Notes: generated by a model not told the origin, from the sequence alone. Shown: positions 34,514-44,082, counted from the stretch's first letter. The stretch is DNA of 64,000 nucleotides from Carboxylicivirga sp964602515 (GCA_964602515.1 CAZRRJ010000001.1:806001-870000); one strand, 5' to 3'. Translations and numbers: made by a program.

Positions 34514-35890
34514 ATGAAAATCAAAATTCTCTCAATACTTCTACTCTCTGTTTTTTGTGGATGTGCTACTTATTACGAACAAAATGCCAAATTACAAAGC
34601 CTTATTACTTCCGGTCAGTTTGTAGCTGCTGATAAAGCCCTGTCAAGCGATAAAAAAGGCGAAGAGGGTAAAAACCGCTACCTTTACTTTTGTAATCGCG
34701 GTGTTGTAGCTTTTATGAATGGAGAATACGAAATAAGCAACAACTACTTTAATAAGGCCGACTTATACGTAGAGGATTTTAGCAGATCATTAGGTAATTC
34801 AGCATTAGCCTTGGTTACCAACCCAATGGTTAAACCTTATCGCCCCGAAGATTTTGAAGCAGTATTGATACACTTTTACAAAGCTCTTAACTACATTTAC
34901 CTTCATGATTATGAAGGTGCGCTGGTTGAGTGTCGCCGTGTTAATATTGTATTACAAAAACTTAATGAAAAGTATAAAGAAAATAAGAATAAATATACCC
35001 GCGATGCCTTTGCTCATTGTATGATGGGATTAATTTATGAGGCTGCCGGAAATACTAATGACGCCTTTATTGCCTACCGTAATGCCCTTGAGATTTACGA
35101 AACCGATTACAAAAAACTGTTTGGCATAGCCGTACCAGAGCAATTAAAACAAGACCTGATGCGTACTGCCCATGAATTGGGTTTTGGAACGGAACTTAAT
35201 TTTTACGAAACCAAATTTGGCTTAAAGTATGAACCTGAAGATGCCGAAAAAGGGCATTTAGTCTTTTTCTGGTTAAATGGTTTTGGCCCTGTTAAAGATG
35301 AGTGGAGTGTAAACTTTACCAATACAGGTTATAACGATGGGTGGATAACACTAGTCAATAAAGAGTACAACCTTACCTTTCCTATATATATTGGCAACAA
35401 GTCGCATAACGACCAGGCTGCGTTTAAAAACTTATCGTTTCTGCGTGTTGCCTTCCCAAAATACAAGGAGCGTAAACCCGTCTTTAATAAAGGAAGCATT
35501 GTTGCCAATGGCCAAAGTTACCCTTTAGAAATGGGTGAAAGCATTAATGCTATAGCTTACCAGTGCTTAAACGATCGTATGGTACGCGAAATGGCATCAG
35601 GTATAGCACGCTTAGCAACCAAAAAGGCTTTAGAAGAATTAGCCCGTAAAGAAAATGATAACATCGGAACCGTATTAAGTATTGTAAATGCCATGACGGA
35701 GAAAGCTGATACCCGCAACTGGCAATCCTTACCATACAGCATATCGTATTGTCGTGTGCCTTTAGACGAAGGAACCCAGACTATATCCTTAAACACATCT
35801 GGCCGTATGCAAAACAGTGTACCGTTCAACTTTACCATAAAGAAAAACAAAACCACTTTCTTTGCCTTTCATAATTTAGAAAGTCAGTAA
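34514..35890 (+). CDS. COG3014-type lipoprotein with tetratricopeptide-like repeats
   Basis: 458 residues. Signal with lipobox VFCGC (Cys near 17). Helical pairs typical of TPR solenoids follow: NRYLYFCNRGVVAFMNGEYE, EAVLIHFYKALNYIYLHDYE and HCMMGLIYEAAGNTNDAF. The C-terminal half is a separate domain containing EKGHLVFFWLNGFGPVKDEW and a beta-rich tail with PLDEGTQTISLNT, as in COG3014 proteins. The function of the family is unknown; it is regularly found next to LpoB-like proteins, as here, which suggests an outer-membrane complex tied to cell-wall synthesis. Confidence 0.8.
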   Translation: MKIKILSILLLSVFCGCATYYEQNAKLQSLITSGQFVAADKALSSDKKGEEGKNRYLYFCNRGVVAFMNGEYEISNNYFNKADLYVEDFSRSLGNSALALVTNPMVKPYRPEDFEAVLIHFYKALNYIYLHDYEGALVECRRVNIVLQKLNEKYKENKNKYTRDAFAHCMMGLIYEAAGNTNDAFIAYRNALEIYETDYKKLFGIAVPEQLKQDLMRTAHELGFGTELNFYETKFGLKYEPEDAEKGHLVFFWLNGFGPVKDEWSVNFTNTGYNDGWITLVNKEYNLTFPIYIGNKSHNDQAAFKNLSFLRVAFPKYKERKPVFNKGSIVANGQSYPLEMGESINAIAYQCLNDRMVREMASGIARLATKKALEELARKENDNIGTVLSIVNAMTEKADTRNWQSLPYSISYCRVPLDEGTQTISLNTSGRMQNSVPFNFTIKKNKTTFFAFHNLESQ

Positions 35891-35985
35891 GCGCTATAAT
35901 GCTTAAAAATGATTTGAAACAATAATTTTATACAGTTCCTGGTTAATTCCAATAAATCCAAAGAAATCGAATATACAAGCCCTTC

Positions 35986-36519
35986 TTATAACATCAGGGC
36001 TGCAATAGCAATTACAAGGCCTACAACTGTTAATAATATTCCCCGCTTAAACTTTTTAGAACGTAGTTTATACATCCATAACGACGAAATAGCTAAAAAT
36101 AACAGCAGAATACCATATACAACAGCTATCCAACTCATACCGGATTTACTTTTTATCTTATGAAAAGTATTAATCGTCCAAACAGCATCAGGATAGGTAT
36201 TAATGGTATAATTGGCTACTCCACTTGATTTACAATAGCTGCCATAATTAAAATAAATTGTATCGCCTACTTCTTTCTCAACATTTAAACGTCGTAATTG
36301 TAAAGCCCTCCCTAGTTCTTCTGCTCTTAAACCCGGCTTTATATTTTCAATATACTGCTTATCTATTGTAAACACATCTGTATCCCTATAAACCAATACA
36401 ATACCACTAATGCAATACACAATGGTTAAACCAATCATCAAAAAGCCAATATCGCGATGCAGGTTACGCATTATCTTTGTTACCGACCATTTTTTACCAC
36501 TATCCTGTTTACTCATCAT
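35986..36519 (-). CDS. PepSY-associated membrane protein, short form
   Basis: 177 residues. MRNLHRDIGFLMIGLTIVYCISGIVLVYRD (about 17-46, quoted only as the region) is the first helix of PepSY_TM proteins, with the conserved His for haem or metal; two helices lie at the C terminus (about 128-147 and 155-176). Between them is a single PepSY-like periplasmic domain of about 80 residues. Full PepSY_TM iron-uptake reductases are about 370-500 residues with four helices, so this is a reduced version with a complete appearance. Possible role in iron or haem handling; no partner gene is adjacent. Confidence 0.7.
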   Translation of the reverse strand: MMSKQDSGKKWSVTKIMRNLHRDIGFLMIGLTIVYCISGIVLVYRDTDVFTIDKQYIENIKPGLRAEELGRALQLRRLNVEKEVGDTIYFNYGSYCKSSGVANYTINTYPDAVWTINTFHKIKSKSGMSWIAVVYGILLLFLAISSLWMYKLRSKKFKRGILLTVVGLVIAIAALML

Positions 36520-36550
36520 TTTATTCTTAACTACAAATCAATGGAGAACA

Positions 36551-36558
36551 CAAAGATA
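36551..36558 (-). promoter_or_regulatory. candidate -7 promoter box for the PepSY-like gene
   Basis: TATCTTTG on the minus strand, matching TAnnTTTG; the transcript would start near 36544, about 25 bases before the ATG at 36519. No upstream TTG at the usual distance. Confidence 0.4.
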
Positions 36559-37280
36559 AAATAATGAATTAATAACTTCAGTTCGGTATTAAATTACTGG
36601 CTCAGATCGCTTATAAAATATTGATTTTCAAGAATTATTTGTAAAAAACACAGCGAACTATACTGAGCAAATATGACGATAAGAACCAGTGTTTATAAGT
36701 GAATCCGGTAGCTTTTCAATAAATAATCGGTTTACTTCTCTAAATTTTATCTCTATAGCTTACTATACCTCATAATTTTATATTATAAATCAATCATCTA
36801 ATAAAATCTGAGCACTTTAATTTTAATCGTAATGAGGTTAATAACCTGTTAGCACTTCTTAACTAAAGTCAAGGAGTTAAGACCTCTTTGTCTCTTACTT
36901 TAGTACAAAAATAAATCAGAAATCCCAAGATATTTGAAAATGCAAAAGTACTCTCCCATGCTTCTAGTCTGTTTTCATGAGTTCTTAATTTGTAACGGTG
37001 ATTTTTCAAGCTCTGCCAAAACAAATATCAATTACTATATTTACCTCATTTAAAATTTATTCTTTTCATTTTTATTACCTCACAGTTCAATTCTCAAACA
37101 GCTATATAGCGTTAAGAAAAAAATAAGATAGGCCGTAAGCAGAGTAAAAATTTACACTCCATCCAATGAGCATTACACCATGCAGTAACTATCTCTTAAA
37201 CCACTATTTACGCTACCCTGGTAAAAAGTAAGATACCAATTGTCTCATATTGTAATCTCCGCATTGCAAGCCAAGCTTCA
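36559..37280. other. gene-poor AT-rich stretch with one copy of a dispersed repeat
   Basis: No coding region is supported in these 722 bases. Bases 36582-36632 resemble 45490-45536 (both contain TCAGATCGCTTA and end in TTTCAAG). A small inverted pair CTTAACT/AGTTAAG occurs near 36860-36882. The region looks like decayed intergenic sequence. Confidence 0.5.
36582..36632 (+). repeat. dispersed repeat, copy A (about 50 bases)
   Basis: Aligns in the same orientation with 45490-45536: shared TTCG-ATATT-like start, TCAGATCGCTTA, an A-rich stretch with TGA, and TTTCAAG at the end, with one 3-base and one 1-base gap. Flanks differ after the shared end. Confidence 0.5.
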
Positions 37281-37448
37281 CAACTGACAAGGTGTCCACC
37301 GCAACTGACAAGGTGTCTGCTGTAATCAATAAGCTGTTTATAACATGTAACAAGTTACACACCGTAACTGACAAGATGTTCATTATAACCGACAAGATGT
37401 CTGCTATACTTCCCCGGTTACACACTGCAACTAATAAGTTAAGCTATT
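37281..37448. repeat. degenerate 21-base tandem array, eight units
   Basis: Eight consecutive units of exactly 21 bases start at 37281, 37302, 37323, 37344, 37365, 37386, 37407 and 37428. The best-kept core is AACTGACAAGGTGTC (units 1 and 2), with AACTGACAAGATGTT and AACCGACAAGATGTC in units 5 and 6; units 3, 4, 7 and 8 are diverged but keep the period. Because 21 is a multiple of 3, the minus strand encodes heptads such as ADTLSVA, VDTLSVV, ADILSVI. No spacer variation, so it is not a CRISPR. Confidence 0.7.
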
Positions 37449-37522
37449 GCTATAGCCAATTGTAAACTAAGGATTATAATTTGATTAAAACACATAAATA
37501 ATTGCCCTTTGCAGTTGTACCC

Positions 37523-37930
37523 CTACCTCTTATCATTAAAATGCTCCATATCGTTAAGGTGTAAATCAAGCGCACGTACCGATATTTGTATTTCCCAACC
37601 TGATAAGAGTAAGGAGATTATAAGCAGTAAAAGTCCTAAACCAAAGGCATATACTCCCGGCAGTTGTACTTCAATATAGATCAATAACATGGATAATACA
37701 CAAAACATCAGGCTTGTTACGCCCAGCAGTTGCATGTTTTTAATCAGGTATAAGCGTTTACGCAGGTTAATAATCTGGTCGAGTAAAACCTGGTCTGGGT
37801 TGGCTTTAAGCTTTTCGTATAACTGACGTACTAAAGCGGCATAGCCCAAAAAGCGATTGGTATAAGCAAGTAAAATAAGCGATACTGCTGAAAAAAGCAG
37901 TGCCGGTGTTGTTAATGTTAAGGTTTCCAT
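37523..37930 (-). CDS. DUF2721 family membrane protein
   Basis: 135 residues: an N-terminal helix (about 8-25), a cytoplasmic charged stretch (RQLYEKLKANPDQVLLDQIINLRKR-type, about 35-60), then two helices (about 66-85 and 92-112) and a C-terminal soluble tail with EIQISVRALDLHL. This hydropathy pattern and the IxxLRKRxxLI segment match DUF2721, a small family of unknown function. It stands alone between the tandem repeat and the protease gene. No promoter box was found. Confidence 0.8.
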   Translation of the reverse strand: METLTLTTPALLFSAVSLILLAYTNRFLGYAALVRQLYEKLKANPDQVLLDQIINLRKRLYLIKNMQLLGVTSLMFCVLSMLLIYIEVQLPGVYAFGLGLLLLIISLLLSGWEIQISVRALDLHLNDMEHFNDKR

Positions 37931-38157
37931 TTTAAGTTGTTTTAATTCTCAACAAACAGTGGTGGTAAGATATTGTTTAAATTAATGTTTCTTGTTTATG
38001 TCGTTCAGCATGGTATCACGCTATGTTATACTACTCTTCAATGCCTCCTCTCCTGCTACATTGATATAGTTCATATTCACCTTTCATTTGTTTTTGTAAC
38101 TTCACCTGCTGGCGCTTAGCCCACATGATTATATAATATTAACAAACTCAAATAAAT

Positions 38158-41100
38158 ATGCAAAATCTCATTTCTAAGGTTACACTCCTAACCCTCACAC
38201 TTACTATGTTTATATCTACCGTAAAGGCTCAAAATGATGCGCGCCTAATGCGATATCCTGATATTAATAAGGATTTGGTAAGTTTTGTTTATGCCGGTGA
38301 TATTTGGACGGTTAACGCCAGTGGCGGCGATGCTAAACGTTTAACATCTCACAAGGGACTTGAACTCTTTCCTAAAATATCACCCGATGGTAAATGGATT
38401 GCTTTCTCAGGCGAATATAGTGGTAACCGCCAGGTTTATGTGATGCCTTCTACAGGTGGTACACCACGTCAGCTAACTTATTATAATCCGGTTGGTATGA
38501 TGCCACCACGTGGTGGCTTTGATAATGTGGTGCTGGATTGGACTCCTGACAGCAAAAACATTTTAGTACGGATGAACCGAACACCCTATGGTGAGCGCAT
38601 TGGTAAGTACTACACGGTAAATATTGAAGGTGGTATGGAAGTGCCCCTGCAAATTCCTGAAGGTGGAATGGGCGTATTCTCACCAGATGCTAAAAAGGTA
38701 TGCTATGCCCCTGTTAGTCGCGAGTTCCGCACATGGAAACGCTATAAGGGTGGCCGGGCTGCTGACCTGTGGATTTATGATCTTAAGAATAATGATTCGG
38801 AACGTATTACTAGCTTTGCTGGCTCTGATCAAATTCCTTCGTGGTATAATGATGCGATTTATTTTGCATCGGATCGCGACTTAAAACTAAATATTTACAA
38901 ATACGATACGGCCAGTAAACGTATAACGCAAATGACGCATCATAAAACATTTGATGTGATGTGGCCTTCGGGTGAAAACGGGCAGTTGGTTTATGAAAAT
39001 GGCGGATATTTGTATAAGCTTAACCTGGAAAGTGGCGAAGAAAGCCGCATTGTGGTTAACATCCAGTTTGATAACCCGAACAGGATACCTTATTACAAGA
39101 ATGTAAAAGATAATATTGAAAATATAGCTATATCGCCAAATGGCAAACGGGCTTTATTTGATGCGCGTGGCGATATTTTTTCGGTTCCGGCAAAGCATGG
39201 TCCAACACTTAACCTTACAAATACACAAGGTGTACGTGAGATGTCGCCAAGCTGGTCGCCCAATGGCAGGTACATAACATATTACTCAGATGCAACGGGT
39301 GAATACGAAATATATGTACTGGAAAATAAAGCCGGGGCAAAAGCTAAACAGCTAACACACGGTTCATCAGCATGGCTGTACAAACCAGTATGGTCACCAG
39401 ATAGCAAATACCTAGTCTATTTCGACCGTAGCTTAAAATTGAAATACATTAATATAGAAACAGGCAAAGTAACCATTGTTGATACGGCAACACGTAATGA
39501 AATACGTCATTATGCCGTTTCACCCGATTCGGAATGGATTACCTATACTAAAGACAGCGAAAACAGTCAAAGTGCCATTTGGGTACACCAGGTATCAAAC
39601 GGCAAAAACTACCAGTTAACTGGCGATACGTTCTCCGACTGGTCACCAGTTTTCTCTCCTGATGGTAATTTTATTTATTTCATGTCTAACCGCGATTTTA
39701 ACTTAAGCTTCTCCAGTTTTGAATTCAATTACCTTTACAACAAGGCTACCCGCCTGTTTGCTATAGCTTTAAAAGCTAATGGTCCTAAGCTTTTTACATT
39801 AAAAAACGATGTTGAAGAGGTAAAAGAAGAGGGCAAAGAAGAAAAGAAAGAAAGTTCTTCTGAATCAAAAGTATCTGTAACAATTGATTTGGATGGCATA
39901 ACTAACCGTATAAGTGCATTTCCTCTCCCTTCGGGTAATTACAGCGGTTTAGAAGCAATAGATAATGGTATTCTGTATACATCAGAAGGAAGTATTCACC
40001 ATTACCATATAGCCAACGAAAAGGATGAAGTTATTCTTAACCAGACTTCGGCTTATATACTATCCGGCAATGGTAAAAAACTATTATACCAGTCCGGCAA
40101 TAATTATGGTATTATTGGTATAGAAGCTAATCAGAAAACCGGTGCCGGCCAGTTGAGCCTTGATGGCCTTGAAATGAAGATTGAGCCGATGAAAGAGTGG
40201 GCACAAATCTATACAGATGGATGGCGCATATTCCGCGATTATTTTTATGTGGAAAATATACATGGTGTTGATTGGGATGAGATTAAAGCCAATTACAATG
40301 TGTTGATACCCTTCCTTAGCCATCGTGCTGATTTAGACTATATATTGGGCGAGATTATTTCGGAAACCAATACGGGCCATGCCTATGTTAATTATGGCGA
40401 TTTTGAAAAAGTTAAGCCGCTAAAATCGGGCTTACTAGGTGCACAACTTAAAGCTGATACTAAAACGGGAAAATACATTATCAGCAAAATATATAAAGGT
40501 GAAAACTGGACACCAAACCGACGTTCGCCACTTACCGAGCAAGGTATTGATGTAAAAGAAGGTGATTACCTTTTAAGCATTAACGGGCATGAACTTAGTA
40601 CCGATATAAATCCCTACCTGTATTTAGAAAATACGGCAGGCAAAACCATTGAGATTAGTGTTAATACAACACCTTCGGTAAACGGTGCAAAAACGTACAC
40701 CATTAAGCCTGTTGAGAGCGAGCTTGAACTAAAATACTTTAACTGGGTTGAAGAACGGCGCGCCATGGTTGACCGTTTATCCGGTGGTAAAATTGGCTAT
40801 ATTCATGTACCTAACACAGCTATAGAGGGTAACCGTGAGCTACACCGTGGTATGTATGCCCAGCATAATAAAGCGGCTTTAATTATTGATGACCGTTACA
40901 ATGGTGGTGGTTTTATCCCCGACCATATGGCTGATTTGCTTGACCGTAAAGTATTATCGTACTGGCATCGCAAAGGTTTGGAGCCAAACAGTACACCCGG
41001 TGTGGTACACAACGGCCCCAAAGCTATGCTGATTAACCACTATTCGTCATCGGGAGGCGATGCTTTCCCTTACTATTTCAGAAAGAAAGGCCTGGGTAAG

Positions 41101-41409
41101 CTTATTGGCACACGCACCTGGGGCGGACTGGTCGGCATGTCGGGTAACGCAGGACTGGTTGACGGCGGTTATATAGCGGTTCCCCGTTTTGGTATTTTCA
41201 ACGAAAACCAGGAGTGGATAATTGAAGGTATTGGTGTTTACCCTGATGTGGAGGTATATGACGAACCTCATAAGGTGGCCGGTGGTAATGACCCATCGCT
41301 TGAAAAGGCCATTGAAATGTTATTAAAAGAACTGGAAAATAAACCGGCTAAAAAAGTAACTGTTCCTTCTGACCCGGTTCGTAAGGAATGGATTGAAGAG
41401 GAAATTTAG
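38158..41409 (+). CDS. tricorn-like S41 family peptidase with N-terminal beta-propeller
   Basis: 1083 residues with a signal peptide (to about residue 24, STVKAQ). Residues about 30-540 hold WD40-like/PD40 propeller blades (SPDGKWIAFSG, SWSPNGRYITYYSD, VWSPDSKYLVYFD, VFSPDGNFIYFMSN). A Lys/Glu-rich linker lies at about 557-575. Then come a tricorn C1-like domain, a PDZ domain (about 780-850, IDVKEGDYLLSINGHEL) and the S41 domain with the catalytic serine in SSSGGD (963-968) and TRTWGGLVG. It degrades peptides, probably in the periplasm, releasing small fragments. Archaeal tricorn is similar in length and order. It is a single gene. Confidence 0.92.
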   Translation: MQNLISKVTLLTLTLTMFISTVKAQNDARLMRYPDINKDLVSFVYAGDIWTVNASGGDAKRLTSHKGLELFPKISPDGKWIAFSGEYSGNRQVYVMPSTGGTPRQLTYYNPVGMMPPRGGFDNVVLDWTPDSKNILVRMNRTPYGERIGKYYTVNIEGGMEVPLQIPEGGMGVFSPDAKKVCYAPVSREFRTWKRYKGGRAADLWIYDLKNNDSERITSFAGSDQIPSWYNDAIYFASDRDLKLNIYKYDTASKRITQMTHHKTFDVMWPSGENGQLVYENGGYLYKLNLESGEESRIVVNIQFDNPNRIPYYKNVKDNIENIAISPNGKRALFDARGDIFSVPAKHGPTLNLTNTQGVREMSPSWSPNGRYITYYSDATGEYEIYVLENKAGAKAKQLTHGSSAWLYKPVWSPDSKYLVYFDRSLKLKYINIETGKVTIVDTATRNEIRHYAVSPDSEWITYTKDSENSQSAIWVHQVSNGKNYQLTGDTFSDWSPVFSPDGNFIYFMSNRDFNLSFSSFEFNYLYNKATRLFAIALKANGPKLFTLKNDVEEVKEEGKEEKKESSSESKVSVTIDLDGITNRISAFPLPSGNYSGLEAIDNGILYTSEGSIHHYHIANEKDEVILNQTSAYILSGNGKKLLYQSGNNYGIIGIEANQKTGAGQLSLDGLEMKIEPMKEWAQIYTDGWRIFRDYFYVENIHGVDWDEIKANYNVLIPFLSHRADLDYILGEIISETNTGHAYVNYGDFEKVKPLKSGLLGAQLKADTKTGKYIISKIYKGENWTPNRRSPLTEQGIDVKEGDYLLSINGHELSTDINPYLYLENTAGKTIEISVNTTPSVNGAKTYTIKPVESELELKYFNWVEERRAMVDRLSGGKIGYIHVPNTAIEGNRELHRGMYAQHNKAALIIDDRYNGGGFIPDHMADLLDRKVLSYWHRKGLEPNSTPGVVHNGPKAMLINHYSSSGGDAFPYYFRKKGLGKLIGTRTWGGLVGMSGNAGLVDGGYIAVPRFGIFNENQEWIIEGIGVYPDVEVYDEPHKVAGGNDPSLEKAIEMLLKELENKPAKKVTVPSDPVRKEWIEEEI

Positions 41410-41488
41410 ACAGAAGTTTTAATAACTCAAGACATAAGTAGCGAGGTTACTGTTGCCTGGTTATATAGATTAATATTAAAGCGGAACA

Positions 41489-41531
41489 TAAAAAAAGTAG
41501 CAAAAACAATGTATTTGTTTTGCTACTTTTT
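41489..41531. terminator. bidirectional terminator after the tricorn-like protease gene
   Basis: AAAAAAGTAGCAAAAACAA pairs with TTGTTTTGCTACTTTTT around a short loop; the A and T runs at the ends make it work in both directions, between the convergent protease and HAD hydrolase genes. Confidence 0.8.
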
Positions 41532-41590
41532 AAGTTTAATGACTATACTTTATGTGCCTGTACTATTATTGCCTGTTGGCTGAGGCATCC

Positions 41591-42286
41591 CTACAAATAT
41601 TGTAATACCTCAACTAAGGTCTCTGCTACAATAAACTGTCCTGATTTTACTTGTTGCTCTGTTTCTTCGTGGTGCCATGTAGTATGAAACGGTACGTGTA
41701 TCCCCCATCCTCCAACTTCAAGTACAGGTAATATATCTGATTTCATGGAGTTACCAATCATCAATAATTCATTGGGTTCAATATCCAAATGCTTTATTAA
41801 GGCTTTATAGCTTGCCGGGTTTTTATCGCTCATTACTTCTATATGATGAAAGTACCCAAGTAAACCCGATTTATCAAGTTTACGCTCCTGGTCAAGTAAA
41901 TCACCTTTGGTAGCTACAATTAAACGGTAGCGCACTTGTAATTGCTGTAAAACCGTCTCTACTCCATCAAGTAGTTCTACAGGCTTATTCAGCATATCTT
42001 TACCCAGTTGAATAATGGCACCTGTATGTTGTGGCGTTACCCTGTATCCTGATATTAGGTTGGCTGTTTCAATAAGCGAAAGCATAAAGCCTTTTATTCC
42101 ATAGCCATACAAAGGCATATTAGCCATTTCTACTTTATACAGGATGCGATATATTTCCTCTGCATCTGCATATTCTTTCAGCAATGTAGCAAAGTGCTTT
42201 TCGGCTTCTCTAAAAAAGGTTTCATTAACCCACAGGGTATCATCGGCATCAAAGGCAATAACCTTTATTCGGTCTAATTTTTTCAC
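41591..42286 (-). CDS. HAD-superfamily hydrolase
   Basis: 231 residues. Motif I is FDADDTLW (nucleophile Asp13 and Asp15), motif II is the IVATKGD stretch (Thr), motif III includes Lys in SDKNPASYK, and motif IV reads LLMIGNSMKSDI with the metal-binding Asp. An alpha-helical C1 cap lies between motifs I and II (about 20-90). It is a phosphatase of small phosphorylated metabolites; the substrate is not identifiable. It overlaps the end of the serine hydrolase gene upstream by 4 bases, so the two are cotranscribed. Confidence 0.9.
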   Translation of the reverse strand: MKKLDRIKVIAFDADDTLWVNETFFREAEKHFATLLKEYADAEEIYRILYKVEMANMPLYGYGIKGFMLSLIETANLISGYRVTPQHTGAIIQLGKDMLNKPVELLDGVETVLQQLQVRYRLIVATKGDLLDQERKLDKSGLLGYFHHIEVMSDKNPASYKALIKHLDIEPNELLMIGNSMKSDILPVLEVGGWGIHVPFHTTWHHEETEQQVKSGQFIVAETLVEVLQYL

Positions 42287-43629
42287 TGTTCTTTTTCAAA
42301 TTTAAATGCTGCTCCACGCTGGTATAACACAAATTCATCTAACATAACAGCGTGTATATTTCCTTCAAACTTAATTTCTATTCCAACGGGATCAAACCGA
42401 AAAGAGCCATTTTCATATGCTGTTAGTGGATAAGCAGTATATCCTGATGTTTGTGCATACAGTTTATTATCATTTAACACCAGGCTAATCATTTTAGGAT
42501 ATGTATCACTGCGGTAATTACCTTCCAGGTTTTCCAGTATTTCATGAGATATATCAACAGTTATATTTCCAAATTCAGGCAGCTTGTATTCCTTACTTTC
42601 CAACGTATTTAAAGCGGTAATTATAACTTCATTAAGAGTAGAATACAGGCCATTACCTAAAACAGAAATACTGATTGTATCAGCTGGAAAATACGATACA
42701 TGACTCTGAAACCCATCTATAATACCACTATGTCCCCATGCTTTTTTATCATTATAGCTATATTCAAAAACACCTCTTCCAAAACCATCTTTAAGTGAAA
42801 TAATACTATCAACCGAGTTGGCGGAAACAACCCGGTTCTGAAACAGTGCTTGTATAAATATATTCATATCCCTGGGTGTGGAACATACTCCTCCTGCTCC
42901 CTGCGTTATGCTAATATCTGTTTGTGCCAATCGTTCCCATTGCTTATTGCGGTATACATATGAGTGTGCCCCGTGCAAATTGGTATTGATAATACCTCCA
43001 TAACCCGTTCCGGTCATTATATTGGGTTTACAAATATTTTTATCCAATAGCATAGCATAACTTTCTTCTTTTAAGCGTTCAATAATAAAACCCAACAATA
43101 AATAATTGGTATCTGAATACTCAGCTTTCTCACCCGGTTCAAAGTCAATTGGTAAGTTAACGATAAACCCCATTAGTTCACCTTTACGCCATGGCTTATT
43201 CTTTTGGCTGGTAAATACTTTCTCTGTAGCATAATTATGCAGGCCACTTCTATGGTTCAGAAGGTGCGATATTGTTATTTTTTCGGCATTGGGTAATTGC
43301 GGGTAATAATCCGACAGTTTTGTATCAAGTGTTAATAAACCTTCTTCAACCAGCTGAAAGATCAGAGTTGCGGTAAAAATCTTTGTGGTGGAACCTATAC
43401 GGTAGCGGGTTTGGTAGTTGGCATGCTTATTTTCTTCTACACAGGATAGTCCGGCATAATACTCGTACAAACGCTTTTCGCCTTTATAAATAGCTATACC
43501 TCCCATAAACCTATCGTTCTCTTCAAGCCGTTTAAAATACGTATCAAGCTTATTCCAGTCGGGCTCATTCTGTGCCAACAGCACATTATAACTTAAAACA
43601 CATAATAAGGTGGTTACAAAAAATCTCAT
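42283..43629 (-). CDS. beta-lactamase-fold serine hydrolase (class C-like), secreted
   Basis: 448 residues. A signal peptide ends near ILLAQ (about residue 20). The catalytic motif SxxK is Ser80-Thr-Thr-Lys83 in RIGSTTKIFT; the Tyr motif is YSDTNY (YxN-type), and a late HSG (WGHSGIIDG) replaces KTG. These are features of the beta-lactamase/D-aminopeptidase/esterase family. A C-terminal beta domain (about 345-448) is like that in D-aminopeptidase-type proteins. It more likely acts on peptides or esters than on drugs. It is divergent from the SUI1 gene and overlaps the HAD gene by 4 bases. Confidence 0.88.
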   Translation of the reverse strand: MRFFVTTLLCVLSYNVLLAQNEPDWNKLDTYFKRLEENDRFMGGIAIYKGEKRLYEYYAGLSCVEENKHANYQTRYRIGSTTKIFTATLIFQLVEEGLLTLDTKLSDYYPQLPNAEKITISHLLNHRSGLHNYATEKVFTSQKNKPWRKGELMGFIVNLPIDFEPGEKAEYSDTNYLLLGFIIERLKEESYAMLLDKNICKPNIMTGTGYGGIINTNLHGAHSYVYRNKQWERLAQTDISITQGAGGVCSTPRDMNIFIQALFQNRVVSANSVDSIISLKDGFGRGVFEYSYNDKKAWGHSGIIDGFQSHVSYFPADTISISVLGNGLYSTLNEVIITALNTLESKEYKLPEFGNITVDISHEILENLEGNYRSDTYPKMISLVLNDNKLYAQTSGYTAYPLTAYENGSFRFDPVGIEIKFEGNIHAVMLDEFVLYQRGAAFKFEKEQ

Positions 43630-43711
43630 AATTCAGGTGTTTAGAATTGGAAAATTAAGCAAAAAGTACATAATATATACAACCTGAAACTTAAAAAACA
43701 GCTTATGTTGT

Positions 43712-43719
43712 TACCTTTG
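43712..43719 (+). promoter_or_regulatory. candidate -7 promoter box of the SUI1 gene
   Basis: TACCTTTG, a fit to the consensus TAnnTTTG. The transcript would begin near 43726, nine bases before the ATG at 43735, which rules out the in-frame ATG at 43705. Confidence 0.5.
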
Positions 43720-43734
43720 CATCAAAATAAAGTT

Positions 43735-44082
43735 ATGGCAAAAAAAAAATGGAAGAACCTGGATGGTGTTGTCTTTTCAACCAACCAGGATTATAACTAC
43801 CAATACAACGAAGAAGAAGAGCAGGATACTCTAGAGCCAAAGCAACAGGACTTACGTGTAATGCTTGATAAAAAGCAGAGGGGTGGTAAAAAAGTAACTT
43901 TAGTTACCGGCTTTGTGGGAAATGATAGTGACTTAAAGGAGCTGGGTAAAATGCTAAAAAGTAAATGTGGCGTTGGTGGTTCTGTAAAAGATGGCGAAAT
44001 TCTTATTCAAGGCGATTTTCGCGATAAAATAGTTGAGCTGCTTAAAGGAGCTGGTTATAAAGTAAAAAAATCAGGAGGCTGA
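43735..44082 (+). CDS. SUI1/eIF1-like translation initiation factor (YciH family)
   Basis: 115 residues starting MAKKKWKNL. The N-terminal 50 residues are acidic and probably flexible (YNYQYNEEEEQDTLEP). The C-terminal SUI1 domain shows LDKKQRGGKKVTLVTGFVG, LKELGKMLKSKCGVGGSVKDGEILIQGDFRDKI-like sequence and a basic end. Bacterial YciH proteins have a role like that of eIF1 in start-codon stringency, at least in tests with E. coli; the role in Bacteroidota is not settled. The ATG at 43735 is chosen over one at 43705 because a -7 box lies between them. Confidence 0.9.
   Translation: MAKKKWKNLDGVVFSTNQDYNYQYNEEEEQDTLEPKQQDLRVMLDKKQRGGKKVTLVTGFVGNDSDLKELGKMLKSKCGVGGSVKDGEILIQGDFRDKIVELLKGAGYKVKKSGG

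Noticed and set aside
35986..36519. Truncated pseudogene of a full PepSY_TM reductase
   Set aside because: The ORF has an intact start, a promoter box, balanced helices at both ends and no remnant downstream, so it is kept as a short-form gene.
37213..37425. 70-residue minus-strand ORF with heptad repeats as a real gene
   Set aside because: It is created by the 21-base tandem array; there is no signal, no promoter box and the units decay, so a repeat is the better reading.
37281..37448. CRISPR array
   Set aside because: Units abut without unique spacers, are degenerate, and no cas gene is near.
42283..43629. Acquired beta-lactam resistance gene
   Set aside because: Class C-like fold with a C-terminal extra domain is typical of housekeeping peptidases and esterases; no resistance context is present.
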